Shown: in pieces, positions 46,937-59,534 of the stretch | Numbering within the stretch: position 1 is the first letter of the stretch | Layout of the letters: the number at the start of each line of letters is the position of its first letter | Origin: Sipunculus nudus | Lineage: Eukaryota > Annelida > Sipuncula > Golfingiida > Sipunculidae | DNA length: 64,000 bases | Direction: 5' to 3' | NCBI GenBank assembly: GCA_026874595.1 | Contig: CM049318.1 | Coordinates: forward strand, 39,827,956 to 39,891,955 | Made by a program: the position numbers and the translations under genes | The notes under the pieces: model-generated | Seen by the model: only the letters and a program-made list of their open reading frames with translations | The model's database searches: none | Told to the model about the DNA's origin: nothing

Positions 46937-47534
46937 ATCTACCCTTTTTATTGTTATGTCATCCTTTGTAAAGCCATCCATAAAATATTTCTGTTAGGGG
47001 TAATCCTACTTGATAGGTCCACCCCCCACCCCCCACCCCTTTGTGATTGCAATATTTTTTTCATTTTTCATCCAGTCATGAATTTAACTTTTTGTGTTGG
47101 CTTTTCTCAGCATATAACTTTTTCCCAACACTGAGAACCAGCATGCCATTTTACAGCATTGAAACGATTTAGAATTATGAGGTCAGCTTCTTTTAAATCA
47201 TACTGCAACTCTTGAATCAGAGTATTTGGTGATGGAAATTATTTATTACATTCTTTTAGCAAAATAAGGTGAAAATGATCATATAAAAAATACATGACCA
47301 AAAAAAAATCCTGCCTGCCTGGTGGCTTTTTTCAAGTCGGTTTTACCCCCAAAAGTAAAGATTTTAAAATACTTCCTTGTATCCTTACTTCAATTATTGA
47401 GTTTATGATTTGCTGGAGACAGTTATTACCCCACCATAATGCCAACTGTATTCCCACCTATTGGGGTGCTTATCCAGTCCTTACCTGGTATGTGCTGATA
47501 TTTTATGGTACAAAGGCATCCATAGGTATTACTA

Positions 47535-47640
47535 TACCCTGAGGCGGTTCATGGGTCCAGAGGGTCCCCCTTTCTTGGCTGCCACAACCTTTTTCGAGGG
47601 TTTATAACCAATTTTTGTAGCCTGGACCTACCCCCCCCCC
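47535..47640. mobile_element. Partial copy of GGATCC-type foldback repeat
   Basis: Contains 'acaacctttttcgagggtttataacca', 'tagcctggacc' and a poly-C run, as in 30185-30370; cut off by the start of the next element at 47646. Confidence 0.55.
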
Positions 47641-47645
47641 CTTTT

Positions 47646-48842
47646 TAGCTCAGCTGACTGTAAGTCATCTGAGCTATAGTCGTGGTCCATTGTCTGTCGT
47701 CCGTCCGTTTTCACCTGCATGCTGCTGCCGCGGCCGCGTAGGTGTCCGGAGAACTCCTCCGTAACCACTGGGCGGAATTTTACGAAACCTGGGATTATGT
47801 TCAGGTCACATGTGAACTGCTGCGCCCTGATTTTGTTTTGACCTCTGACCTTTCCTCTGTGCTCTGCGTCCGTTTGTGCGTCTGTTTCCACATGTAAACC
47901 CACATATCTTGGGAACCGTTTGACGGATCAGGTAAATTTTTTTGCACAAATGTAGCCCTTGGAGAGCTTTATAACATACACAAAAAATGGTGGCGCAACC
48001 TGCAACCATGTTTGCACAGTGTCCATCTGTTCGTCTGCCTTGGGTTAAAATCACTCATATCTCTGCAGTGATTTGACTAATTCACCTGAAATTTGGCATG
48101 TGTATACATCCTGGATAGCTTTTCTGATTTTATGACAGGTGGCGCCACCTACATTCACGTTTACGCTGCAGACATCCAAGCTCATATCTCGGGAACCGTT
48201 TGACCGAAAGTTTTGCATGTGTATAGATCTCACATAGCTCTTTATCATACGCAAAACTGGTGGCGCCACCTGCAGCCATTTTTGCACAGCTCCCGTCTGT
48301 TTGTCTGCCATGGGATAAAATCACTCATATCTCGGCAGTGGTTTGACATATCTGCCAAAAATTTTGCAGGTTTATACATCCCCGATAGCTCTCTTGATTT
48401 TATGACAGGTGGCACCACCTGCATTCTAGTTTATACAGCAGACATCCAAGCTCATATCTTGGGAACCGTTTGACTGATTGGGCCAAAGTTTTGCATGTGT
48501 ATAGTTCTCACATAGCTCTTTATCATACGCAAAACTGGTGGTGCCACCTTCAACCATTTTTGTACAGTGTCCAACTGTTTGTCTAAAAATCGGGCTAAAA
48601 TCACTTATAAACATATAGTGGTTTGACTTATCTGCCTCAAATTTTGCATATGTATACAACTTGGACGGCTTTCTGGATTTTGTGGAAGGTGGCGCAACCT
48701 ACATACACCATTTGGCTGCAGACATCCATGCTAATATGCAACACTTCACTCTATTTCCCCTTGCCACTCAATCCATGCCTCACTTCACTTGTCCACTCTG
48801 ATTTAGGCGGATACACTTAGTCGCTTGTCGACTACCCGTATT
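47646..48842 (+). mobile_element. Tandem-array element, copy 3 (best preserved), with Helitron-like 5' end
   Basis: Opens with TAGCTCAGCTGACTGTAAGT and its hairpin partner, then CCGTCCG sequence, linking the array family to the Helitron-like ends. GGTGGCGCCACC palindromes, perfect or with one change, lie at 48139, 48259, 48409, 48537 and about 48687, spaced 120, 150, 128 and 150 bp, an alternating two-unit pattern. Between them are 'atctcgggaaccgtttgac' and 'gttttgcatgtgtatag'. The end near 'tagtcgcttgtcgactaccc' differs from copies A-C. No protein is encoded. Confidence 0.75.
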
Positions 48843-49317
48843 CTAGTTAATAACAGTAGTAAGTGGCATGAGCACATATCAGCTTGTACATGTGTGTTAA
48901 GAAATCTCAGCTGTTAACAAAACTATAAAGATCTTATTAGTTTATTAGATGTAGCACTATACTGTAAACCTGATCTAGTCTTCTCATAGCAAGGATCTGT
49001 TACTGTTATCTGTTATATTATTTTATGCAAGAAGCACAGTGTATAAAATATATTTATTTACTTATCACTTACAAAATTAATGAACCCTGATATTGTACGA
49101 GTATTTCAGAAGCATATCTTCATAGGTATAAAAGAAAATCTTTTACTGACTGATGACTTAGTCTTTGTCATAAATCTGCAAAGAAAAACCTTTTTACTTC
49201 TTCATGTCATATAAAGAAATGTTTACATTAATATTTCTAATTATTAGTAGTGTTTACATTAACATTTTGAATATAACTCTTGTTTACTGACTGTTTCAGT
49301 TTGGCAACCATATTTGT

Positions 49318-49324
<7 letters not shown>

Positions 49325-49397
<73 letters not shown>
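49325..49397. repeat. (TA)n microsatellite
   Basis: About 36 units. The Tyr/Ile-rich open frames through it are artefacts. Confidence 0.95.
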
Positions 49398-49401
<4 letters not shown>

Positions 49402-50419
49402 GTATGTGCATTGGAGCCACAGATCTGCTTGAAAATTTGTGCACATAGAATAAATGTTTTTTCATATAAATTGTAAAATAACCAGCTCATTATATATATT
49501 AATTCATTTAATTACTATTGTAACACATAATAATATATACTTTAAGTGATCTTTATATTATTTTATTAGCCTGTTAGATGTTTGCCTTTTTTAGGCCAAT
49601 AATATTTGTTGTTTTCATCCTTTTTTAGACTCTGCATCTTTTTGCCTTACTGTTGTTTTTTATATGATGTTTATATGTTATTGATACTTATATAAATGGC
49701 TACAAGATTATCACAATTATTATTACATCTTTCTTGGTATTTATTAAATTAAAAATGACTAATGCTGGCATCTGCTGGGACATTTTTGTATTATAGGTAA
49801 AGTATTGTCCAATTAAGGAAGTGTAAAAATGCTTATATTATATATCATTTAACATGATTTTTATTTTAGCATATATATTGATATTGTGGCACAGTTAAGG
49901 TACTACCTCTCTAACCATGTTCCTGCAGAGTCAGCACATTATACTGTATATTATAGTTTTAAATATAGTCATGTACATTGTATACTCACTCAGAAGTCAG
50001 ATACGGGGGGTTACATGGGATACCAAGTGTTATATTTATCAAAAATTAAAATGCTTTCTGAGGGAAGGGTTCATTACTCATTTCTAGGATCAGTTGAATA
50101 TCCGATTTATACACCTACTTTGTACTAAATATATATTAAACTCAGCTAACTGTGATTCTGTTGAAACATAAAATGGAAAAAGTGTTTGTTTTGTTAATGA
50201 TCAATAATATTTACCAGAATGAATACTATTTTATCTTGATGCAGAAAAAGAAACCGCAGGAGTTAAAACATTAACATTTATCAAACGCGGATACAAGGGG
50301 GCATCGGGGGCGCATGTCACCATGAGTATAGTCAGTGAAATTTTTAACCCTTACACAGTCACTAAACCCCGGGACCTGCATGGTCAACCGTCAAACTCCC
50401 ATGACTCCTCTGCTGATAC

Positions 50420-50490
50420 TGGTACTCGAACTCTTGTGCCCTGCTGCCTGAGTCTTGTACGCTGCATAGACCACAGAAGCCATTAAAACT
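50420..50490 (-). mobile_element. Possible tRNA-derived SINE head, different family
   Basis: Minus strand reads 'ggcttctgtggtctatgcagc' (A-box-like) and 'cacaagagttcgagtacc' (B-box-like, GAGTTCGAGTACC) with tRNA-like spacing. No cloverleaf with a paired acceptor stem could be drawn, so a working tRNA gene is unlikely. Confidence 0.4.
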
Positions 50491-52037
50491 TGTGAAAAGT
50501 TTAAAATACTACCTATTCATTTAAAATTTATTCAAAATTCTAATGTTGGCTGATTTAACCTCAAAGATGAGGTCAAGGTCACCAGGACCCACCAAGAACT
50601 TGATTGAAACAACTTGTGTGTCAAATTTAGGGGGGGGATGGGTCATTTTTTTAGCTTATTTGAACTTGAAGACGAATTTCAGGGTCACCGATTTTAAAAC
50701 TCTTCAAAGATATTGGTAAAAACAACTGAAATGTCAAATTTCGTGCAAAAATAGTGGTTCAAAAGTTTTCACTCTCACGAGAAATGTTACAGAAGACTAC
50801 GTCGATGACGACAGACAAATACTATATGTATATTGGACCCAAGTAATGTCCACTTGAATAATCGAGAGAAACACAAGCCTGTTAATTGAAATGTTCATAT
50901 TAAAACTTTAAACCCTAACAATTATCAAACTGCATTAATTAAGATAAGTTCAACATGACATTTAAACAGACATTGCTAGGTAGGTAAGATGACTGCTGAT
51001 AAGGTGATAGCGATTCCATTATGTTTAAATGCTCTGGTCCCAGATAGACCATTACTGGGGGTGTGCACCTTTCTGTCCATGTTTTGAAGAGGTCGGAGTC
51101 AAACTTACTTTCCAGTGATTTAATTGTAGCCATGAATACCAACTCGGTAGGCATTTATACTGAGCTGGTACTATAGTATGCCTAAATTTAGTCATGAATC
51201 AAGCCATACGGTGGAATGCATTGCTATGGCCACCCATCCTGTTTCATTGATACTGTGGTAAACAACTGATAGTTCTAGCTTTACACTATGAGAAATGAAT
51301 TAACACAAAAAATACATGTGAAATCACAAACTAGAAATTCGTCTCTATGGTATGAAATCATTTCTTGTATCACGTACAAGATGGCTACGATTCAGTAGCC
51401 CGTGCGAGCCATGCTTGTAATTATTAGGTCTGAAATTAAACAAACATGCGGGAGGGATGTACAAGTATGCTGAGTTAAACAGAATTTTTCTCACACATTG
51501 TTGGTGTTGTTATAAAGTATACTAAAAAAAGCTAACGATTGGTCTGGTTTACGTAAGTGACAGCGTATACTTAGGGCGTGAGGCGTTGTCAAGAATGACA
51601 AAAATATTTGCATCCTATTAGAGCCTTACAGTGCTGTCTTTGCAGGATGCATAACGGTAAATGCATTCTTGTGCTAGTTCGCTTGTTGTAGACTCACTAA
51701 TATCAGAGAGCTGAAATGGCACTGTATTATTGGCAGATCAGCCTGAGTCCATCCTTGATCGACAGGTTTCCTAGCCCTGCCTTTCAGGGGTATGCCCAAC
51801 TAAAGTGAAAGAAGAATGGAGGGAAGTTACGAAACAAACAAATCACACAACCTAAGTAACTTGTAGAACCGAAAAACAATGTATTAATTGTTGAGAAACA
51901 GCTGAAATGGTGATTCGGATACACGTGACTATACGGAATGTATAAACATTAACCTAACACCACCTACAAAGACGCAAGAACAAGGGCACATTTTGTTTGT
52001 CGGAACATTCAAATCTGTTTTAGTAACACAAGTTCTG

Positions 52038-52040
<3 letters not shown>

Positions 52041-52077
<37 letters not shown>
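52041..52077. repeat. (TC)n microsatellite
   Basis: About 18 CT units. Confidence 0.95.
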
Positions 52078-52082
<5 letters not shown>

Positions 52083-52547
52083 TCAACAACTACTTTCTAC
52101 TATTTCAGCAAAGGAAATGGTTGATTGTGTACATGGTTTCATAAGGGTCTATATACTAACTTATGTACTTAGGCTTCGTATTCGAGGGGTAAAATTTTCA
52201 CGGTTTTCACTTTTCATTGTTTCAAGACTTTTTTGTCCTTATCACAGAGTAATCTAAACAGGCTATATTTAATATATTTATAACTGATATGCATTAAAGA
52301 CCTGACAATTTTACGAGAACCCAAGGGAAACCAGCAGAGTGGAAATCCTTGTTCATTATTTGCATAGAGTAAAAGACCTAATATAAGTTGTAATATCAAT
52401 CTTTGTTTTAGGGGACACAGGAAATATGTTATTACTAGTATTTATAATAACAATCTTTTCTTCATATTCTGAAATGCAAATGAGGCTAATGCAAATGCAT
52501 AAAATGTTCACCTGTGTAAACGAGGCGTCTTATACATAAAGGTTTTT

Positions 52548-55500
52548 TAGCTCAGCTGACTATAAGTCATCTGAGCTATAGTTATGGTCCATTGTCCGTC
52601 GTCCGTCCGTCTGGATGTCCGTCCGTAAGACTGGCACGTTTCGACACCGTTGGACCTACGAATCTGAATTTCGGCATACAGTTAGATGTCCCCATAATCT
52701 CCTACTATGCCAAAAATTGGGTCAATAGGACTTCGTTCCTTTGAGATATTAAGGAAAAACCTCAATTTTTTAGCTCAGCTGACTATAAGTCATCTGAGCT
52801 ATAGTCGTGGTCCATTGTCCGTCGTCCGTCGGTCTGTCCATCGGTCCGTCCGTCTGTCCGTAGATGTGGCACGTTTTGAAACCGTCAGACCTAGGAATCC
52901 AAAATTTGGCATAATGTTAGATGTCCCCAAGATCTCCTACCAAGCCAAAAACTGGGTCTTTTCGACTTCGTTCCTTTGAGAAATTAAGGAAAAACCTTAA
53001 TTTTTTATTAGAACCTATTTTCACACTTCAGGACTGCCTAATATCAAAACCACTCATCTGTTTTTCCTCATATTTACCATAAATATTCCTCTATATAGTT
53101 CCTATGTACATTCAAGAAATTATGTCTGTATTATATAATTTAAAAAAGTTATGGACCCAAACATAATGCATTTTGTAAAAAATCAGGAAAGATATTTGAT
53201 CACTTAACACAAAACTTGTTAAAGCTATGGACCTTTTTTCCAGTAATATAACTTTAATTAATCAAAATTAAATTGTATACCCAAAATTAGATGAAAATCT
53301 TTTAAATTTTTTAAAATATTAATAAAAATAAAAAATTGGTACCTTAAATTTTGGCCAAATTTTGACCATGACACGTTTTTTTCCTGTAAGTACTGTGGAT
53401 TTAATTTTCACAGCATGTTTTTGTTAGCTTTTCAACTGTTAACACCAAAAATTTGAAACCAGTTGATCAAATACTGTAGATTTTATTCAAGTTTTCAAGC
53501 ACGATGTAACATGCATTGTTTACATCAAGCTAGTGTTATGCAGTTTGCAAGAGCTCAGCTCCCCAGCTTCAGCTCTTAGTTCCTTAAATTCGGCATACAG
53601 TTAGATGTCTCCAAAATCCCCTACCATGCCAAGAATTTGGTCACTAGGACTTAATACCTTCAAGATATTAATGAAAAACTTCATTTTTCATTAAAAACCC
53701 ATTGTTACACTTCAAGACTGCCTAATATCAAAACCACTGATCTGACTTTAGTCATAAATAATATACATATTTTTCATTCTCTATGCACATGCCAGAATGA
53801 TGTCAGTATTGCGTAATTGTTTTAAGTTATGGGCCCAAACATAATGCACTTTGTAAAAAATCAAGAAATATATTTACTCCCTTAACAAGGGGATTGATGA
53901 AGCTAGAGATTTTTTGTCAGGGATGTAACATAATTTAATCAAGATTCAATTGAATACCCAAAATTAGTTATGAATTCATCAAATTTTATAAGTTATTAGT
54001 ATTAATGTAAAATTAGAAACTTAAATTTTGCCCAACTTTGACCATGGCACGTTTGTTTCCTGTGAGCACTGTTGATATAATTTTCATATCACGCACACAT
54101 AAGGATTTCAGCTTTTAAGTTTAGAAAGCTGAAAGAAATTGGCCAAAAATTGTAGCTTTTATTAATGTTTTTATGAGACCCTGTAAGACATTGGCTCTCT
54201 CCAGCCCCTCTTGAGTCACCTGTATATTGACCTTGTTGCACTTTCAGCAAATTATGCATGCTTGAGGTGAGGCATACACGGGAATCCAGGCAGCTTATGG
54301 CCAGCCACAGTTGATCCAGGTGTCCAACCCAACTCATCTAGTAGTTTTAACCAACTAAATAACAATAAACAATAAATTAATAAATTATTATTGGTTTTTA
54401 ATAAAAAATTAAAGAAAAATAGAAAAGGAATTTGTTAGTTTATAATAACAGGAAATTAACTTGCAGTTACTGATGATATAAGAATCTTGTATCGATGGAT
54501 AGAATGTCACGTATTCCAAATAACACCATGCAGTCACCTATGGTATTTTTCAGTTCAATTTTAATGATAAAGAAGTAAATCATATCATTCATTACTAATC
54601 ATTAGGGATCATATGAAGGAAATTAATGATAGACAAAGATGCAGTTGATAATATTAATCTAGATTCCTACTGTGTCTAGTGTGTACATTGATGTGAAATT
54701 AGTCCAAAATGAATTTATTACAGTTATTTTTTAATATAAATAAAAGCCATAAAACCAGGTACTTATGTTCATTAGTTAAATGTATGAATTTTGTATATTC
54801 TGGATTCTCAACATCATTGTTTAGTGAAAACTGAATAAACACCAGACATGGTGCGAATACTTTGTAATTGTATTTAAATACGAATATGATTATGTACTCC
54901 ATTATAAAATTTCTTGCATAAAGAATGGGAATTCAGGTAAAAATGAAAGTATATGAATACCAGTGCAAATACTTTCAAAATGTATTCATGAATGCATTCA
55001 TGAATATATTCTTTAATATTATTTTAATAATCATTTCAGTTATATTTCATTTTAAAAAATCACATGATTCTCTTATTATTTTTAATAAAAATTATATTTG
55101 GGACAATATTTGTAATTTTTTTTAATTAATAGTTAAACCCTTATATATTCTGCTTATAAGTTATATGGCCAAATCAAAATCTGTGTGACAATAGTACTCC
55201 ATTTGTTAATAAAATAAATGAAATCAATCCTCTTCCCTGTCTCCAACGGTACTATCAAAATCATACATAAGCTAAACAACATTAACTCATAATACAGCTT
55301 ATATTTATTACCACACAAAACCAGCATGTGCCTCATTTCTAAATAATATTTTTTTATCATATATAACAGCTGAGCGTCATGACCCATAGGTCCCTTGTTA
55401 TTAGAAATCCATTTTCACACTTCAGGACTGCCTAATATCAAAACCACTCATCTGGTTTTCTTCATTTTTACCATAAATATTCCTCTATATAGTTCCTATA

Positions 55501-58288
55501 TACATGCCAGATATGAAGTCAGTATTATATAATTTAAAAAAGTTATGGGCCCAAACATAATGGACTTTGTAAAAAAATCAGGAAGATATTTGGTCACTTA
55601 AGACCAAAAGTGTTGATGGTAGGGACTTTTTTCCAGTAATACAACTTTAATTAATCAAAATTTAATTGTATACCAAAAATAAGATCAAAATCTGTTAAAT
55701 TTTTTTAAATATTGGCAAAAATATAAAATTGGTACCTTAAATTTTGGCCATGGCACGTTTTTTTCCTGTAAGTACTGTGGATTTTAATTTTCACACCATG
55801 TATACATAAGGATTTAATCTGTTAAAATCTGAAATTTGAAAATAAAAGCTGCAAAATTAGGCTAGTTATTGAATTTTTTTGGAGGCCCCTGTTGTATTCC
55901 CTTACATTGTCAAGCAGTCCACTTTGATGACTGTAGGTCATTCAGTGCACATCTCTATGCTCCCCAGGCTGTTGACATAATTTTAGATGTCCCCAAAATC
56001 TCCTACCATATCGAAAATTGGGTCATTAGGACTTTGTTCCTTCGAGATATTAAGGAAAAAAAAACTGTTTTCCATAAAAAAAGCCATTGTTACACTTCAA
56101 GGCTGCCTAATATCAAAACCACTGACCTGTTTTTGATCGTATTTAGTATTCACATTCTTTTATACATTTTCTATGAACATACCAAAAATTAGGTCAGTAT
56201 TGCGTATTATTTTGAAGTTATGGGCCAAAACATAATGCAATTTTTTTAAAAATCAGGAAATATATTTACTCACCCAACATGAGAATTGCTGAACCTAGAG
56301 ACTTTTTTCAGGAATATAACTTTATTTAATCAAGATTCAATTGTTTACCCAAAATTAGATCTGAATTTTGCAAATTTTTCAAGTTATTAGCATAAATAAA
56401 AAATCAATACCTTAAATTTTGTCCAACTTTGACACTGTTGATTTAATTTTCCCAGCATATATGCATAATGATTTATTCTTTTAAAATCTGAACTTTCAAA
56501 AGAAATTGATTGGAATGAATAGCTTTTATTCATGTTTTCATACACCGTGTCAAGTGTTGTTTACATCTAGCCCACCTAGTAGTACAGCCTTCACTTGCAT
56601 TATGTAACCCACCCCAGGCAGCTTACCTTAGCCCAGCTTAGCCACTACTAGCAGGCTTCCCCTCTGCCCTGCACTCATCCCCCCAGCTGGTGCATAAACT
56701 AGATGAATGTTATAATTTTTCTGTATTTTATTTTATTCTTGGACATGCTACATTTTAGATTTTGTATTGAACCACCAGGGTTACATTGATTAAAGTGTAC
56801 ATTTAATTGTGTCCACAAAGTGGCGTATTGCTGTGAAAGTGTGGATGTTCATGAGATAAGTAATTCCTTACTTCAGAAGAGTAAAAACTTCACCAGGTGT
56901 GAAATTGACTATTAATTCCAGTAATTAATTAAAAGTGGGATAGTAATAAGCACAATGATATTGTTTGTCCCTCATTCAACCAACAGTGTGTATAGTTTAT
57001 TTGAAAAGATGTTTTATTTTATCAAATTTACTTTTATTTTATTTTGGTGAATAAAATTAAGCATGTCCTGAAAACTCCAATGTGCAAAACTTTTTAATAG
57101 TGATTCAAGGAATATTCTTGTAGATGCCATGTTGTGGCATTATTTTCTTTTAAAAATCAGTTTAAACATTTATGATTTAAAAATAATAAAATATATGTGT
57201 ATGCATAATATGACCCAATGTTTTTTACTCTGTATATATAATGATTGCAACTTTTGCAACAATTCTAATATTTTAACTTATATTTTCAGGTTTTTTTAAT
57301 TAAAAATTTATAAACCTGTAAATAAAAAAATGATTCAGATAAAAACTTCTTAATGGAAAAAGTGGATCTGCTTAAAAAAATAGGATTATATATAAACTTA
57401 TATGCATTATTCTCTTGAAAGTGAAATAAAGGTATTAGTCCATTCTGTCCACTTGCCTGTCCATCTGTAAATTTTCGTATGCAACACAGTATCTCAAAAC
57501 TTTTACTGTTTTTCTTCATGACAGTCTTGTATTAGTTTGCAATCATATATTTAGAACTTTAATATAACCAAGTAGGAGGGCCCCTTTCCTCTTAGCTTTT
57601 CATATTCTTATATAAATGAAAAACATTACAATAGAATATTTCTACATCCACCTTCGTGCTGCCCTCACTTTTCCCTTCTCCGAACCCCATCCCAAAGTTA
57701 GCCTCAGTAAGCAAGAACAAGATGAATCAGATATATTCATACTGTAATATTTTGTATAACTATTCGTCCATAGGTACCTATGTACATGCCAGAAATTATG
57801 TCAATATTGTGTAATATGTAGACATAGTGGGCATCACAATAATGTACCTTGTCAAGACTAAAGAGATATTGTGTCATACAGTCACATATTCATAAATCAC
57901 TTCATCAGCATAGTTAATCATAACATCATATCTGTCAAATTGAACGCTTGCAGACTACCATACACTTTAGATCCTTCAACAAATAACCTTATCATCATTC
58001 TACTACTGCTTATTACTGCTGTCATTGCATTCATATTTGCTCAAATATATCACAATTTTCAACCCCTCCTAAATAAATAAAAAATTAACCACTTTATTTG
58101 ACTCTATTAATCCATCAGTCAGGTAATTTCATTTATCATTTACTAACATATTACATTACATTCCTTTATAATAGCCCAACATGTACATGATATTCATAAG
58201 CTTTATCGACTTGATATAGTATCACAGTGGAGAAACATTTATAGTCCAATAATGATCAGCTGAGCGCCGTGACCCATGGGTCCCTTGT
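52548..58288 (+). mobile_element. Helitron/Helentron-like element, copy B, interrupted
   Basis: Same family and orientation as copy A (10012-13163). The first 223 bp (52548-52770) carry the 5' hairpin and CCGTCCGTCTGG stretch; the rest resumes at 55399 ('ttattagaaatccatttt') and runs to CCCTTGT at 58288. The pieces joined give about 3.1 kb that follows copy A closely, with scattered substitutions and small indels, including the same 'agaacttta(a/c)tataaccaagtaggagg' and poly-C variants. The gap is filled by nested copy C. Confidence 0.85.
52771..55398 (+). mobile_element. Nested Helitron-like element, copy C
   Basis: A complete 2628-bp relative with its own hairpin TAGCTCAGCTGACTATAAGT, CCGTCGGTCTGTCC stretch, two internal units (second starting near 53590) and 3' end CATGACCCATAGGTCCCTTGT. 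It is inserted in copy B inside a T run: left junction CTCAATTTTT, right junction TATTAGAAATCC. The intact equivalent in copy A (about 10251-10268) shows no lost or duplicated bases. Its second half diverges from A and B. Confidence 0.85.
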
Positions 58289-58309
58289 TTTATCAAAGTC
58301 CTTCATATT

Positions 58310-58516
58310 CTTCGTAAGTTATCGCGGCGACACAACAAAGTAGTCTAGTGACACGTGACCTAATTAAATATGCGTGGATACTTTGTTGGGAAGTAGTTAT
58401 GGTTAGTTTGGTGAAAATCCATTAAAGCCCCGGAAAGATATCGCGGCTTCACTAACATTAAACGGGCGGACGGAGGGTGGGTATACCATTATACTCCCGT
58501 CATATGACGGGTGAAA
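58310..58516 (-). mobile_element. 5' end of another Helitron-like family (minus strand)
   Basis: On the minus strand: a T run, the perfect palindrome CCCGTCATATGACGGG (58496-58511), then 'agtataatggtatacccacc' and CCGTCCGCCCG. This mirrors the layout of the AGCTCAG family (T run, terminal hairpin, CCGTCCG stretch) with unrelated sequence. Lower coordinates hold 'gatatcgcggcttc' and 'gatttcaccaaac'-like text, then it is lost next to copy B. Confidence 0.55.
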
Positions 58517-58615
58517 AAATTATTAAAAATTCCATGAATTAAGGTCAAGATCACCCAAACGTTCATCAGTTCCAGGGATTCATACAATGATGGGATCCAC
58601 AAAAAATGCAGAAGC

Positions 58616-58812
58616 GCATCCGGGGGGGGGGGGGGGGAGGGGGGTCTGGACCCCCCCCCCCCTTTTTTTCACCCGAAGCAACCTTTTTTAAGGGGTAATT
58701 TTGCGGCCTGGACCCCCCCTTTTCCAGACCTGATGACCTTTTTTTTTAGGATTTTCATTTGTCCTCCTGGTTGGACCCCCCTTTTCCTAAATCCTGGATC
58801 CGCCCCTGAAAT
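58616..58812. mobile_element. Foldback repeat with GGATCCGCCCC end
   Basis: Opens with 'gcgcatccgg' and a long G run, closes with 'cctaaatcctggatccgcccctga'. The interior has 'aacctttttttaaggggtaatt', 'cggcctggac' and two C runs. Same family as 30185-30370. Confidence 0.65.
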
Positions 58813-59144
58813 GAATGAAATCCAATGAACCTCTGAGTACAATTTAGTTAATGACAAAAATGATGCCCAAAGAACACTTTGGCCTGACCATAAGAGCAAA
58901 GGTCATGGTCATGACTTAAACAGTAAGAGTGACATACACTGATGAAAGTGGATAGTTTTGGTATTCTTTGGTGTTAGCAGTAAAGTAATTAGCACTGTTA
59001 AAGTTCCACTTTTTGGCTTTTGTTTTAAATGCCAAAAATTGGATCACAGTGACCTGATGAAATCAGGTGTTTTTAATTTTTTATACGGAAGAACTAATTT
59101 ATGAGAAAAATTGACTTGCATGCCCACACCAGTGGCGTAGAAAA
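58813..59144. other. No recognised feature
   Basis: Contains some 'ggtcatggtcatgac' and 'cacagtgacctgatgaaatc' text like other old repeats, but no element can be defined. Confidence 0.35.
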
Positions 59145-59250
59145 ATTTTTGCTTGCCGGAAATCTCCGATTTCGGCAAGCTGGTTGGTCAGTCGCGGATG
59201 TCTGTTTGTCTGTCTAGCTGACTGTCTGTCTGTTTGTTTGTCTGTCTGTT
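59145..59250 (+). mobile_element. 5' end of a third Helitron-like family
   Basis: A T run, then the hairpin GCTTGCCGGAAAT-ctccg-ATTTCGGCAAGC (one bulged base), then 'gtctgtttgtctgtctagct' and further GTCTGT units. Same architecture as the AGCTCAG elements, different sequence. The 3' end was not found. Confidence 0.5.
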
Positions 59251-59534
59251 CCCTCTCTACAGGTCGCAATTTTGCAGCAATTGCTTACACAGTGGATGAA
59301 AAATTTAAAATGACAGGAGCCTATTGTTTTTGGTAAATATAGGTCAAGGTCAAGGTCATCAAAAGTATGCAAAACGGTTTTTTCTTCATATCTTTGTCAC
59401 CATTAGTCGTATTTAATTCAATTGTAGCTCATTTAATCGTCAGTCCAAATTGGCAGTAACCATGGTTACTTATTATCGGGGAAAAGTCATGATATTTGAA
59501 AATAAATGGTCTTTTTTTTCTAACATTGTCAGTT

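Larger units (their letters stand above)
48843..52547. other. Downstream intergenic region
   Basis: AT-rich, with (TA)n at 49325, a possible tRNA-like SINE at 50420, (TC)n at 52041 and otherwise no recognised gene. An unrecognised minus-strand open frame lies at 50939-51154. Confidence 0.4.

Noticed and set aside
49237-49465. Tyr/Ile-repeat open frames
   Set aside because: Translations of a (TA)n run; the same applies to 1470-1673.
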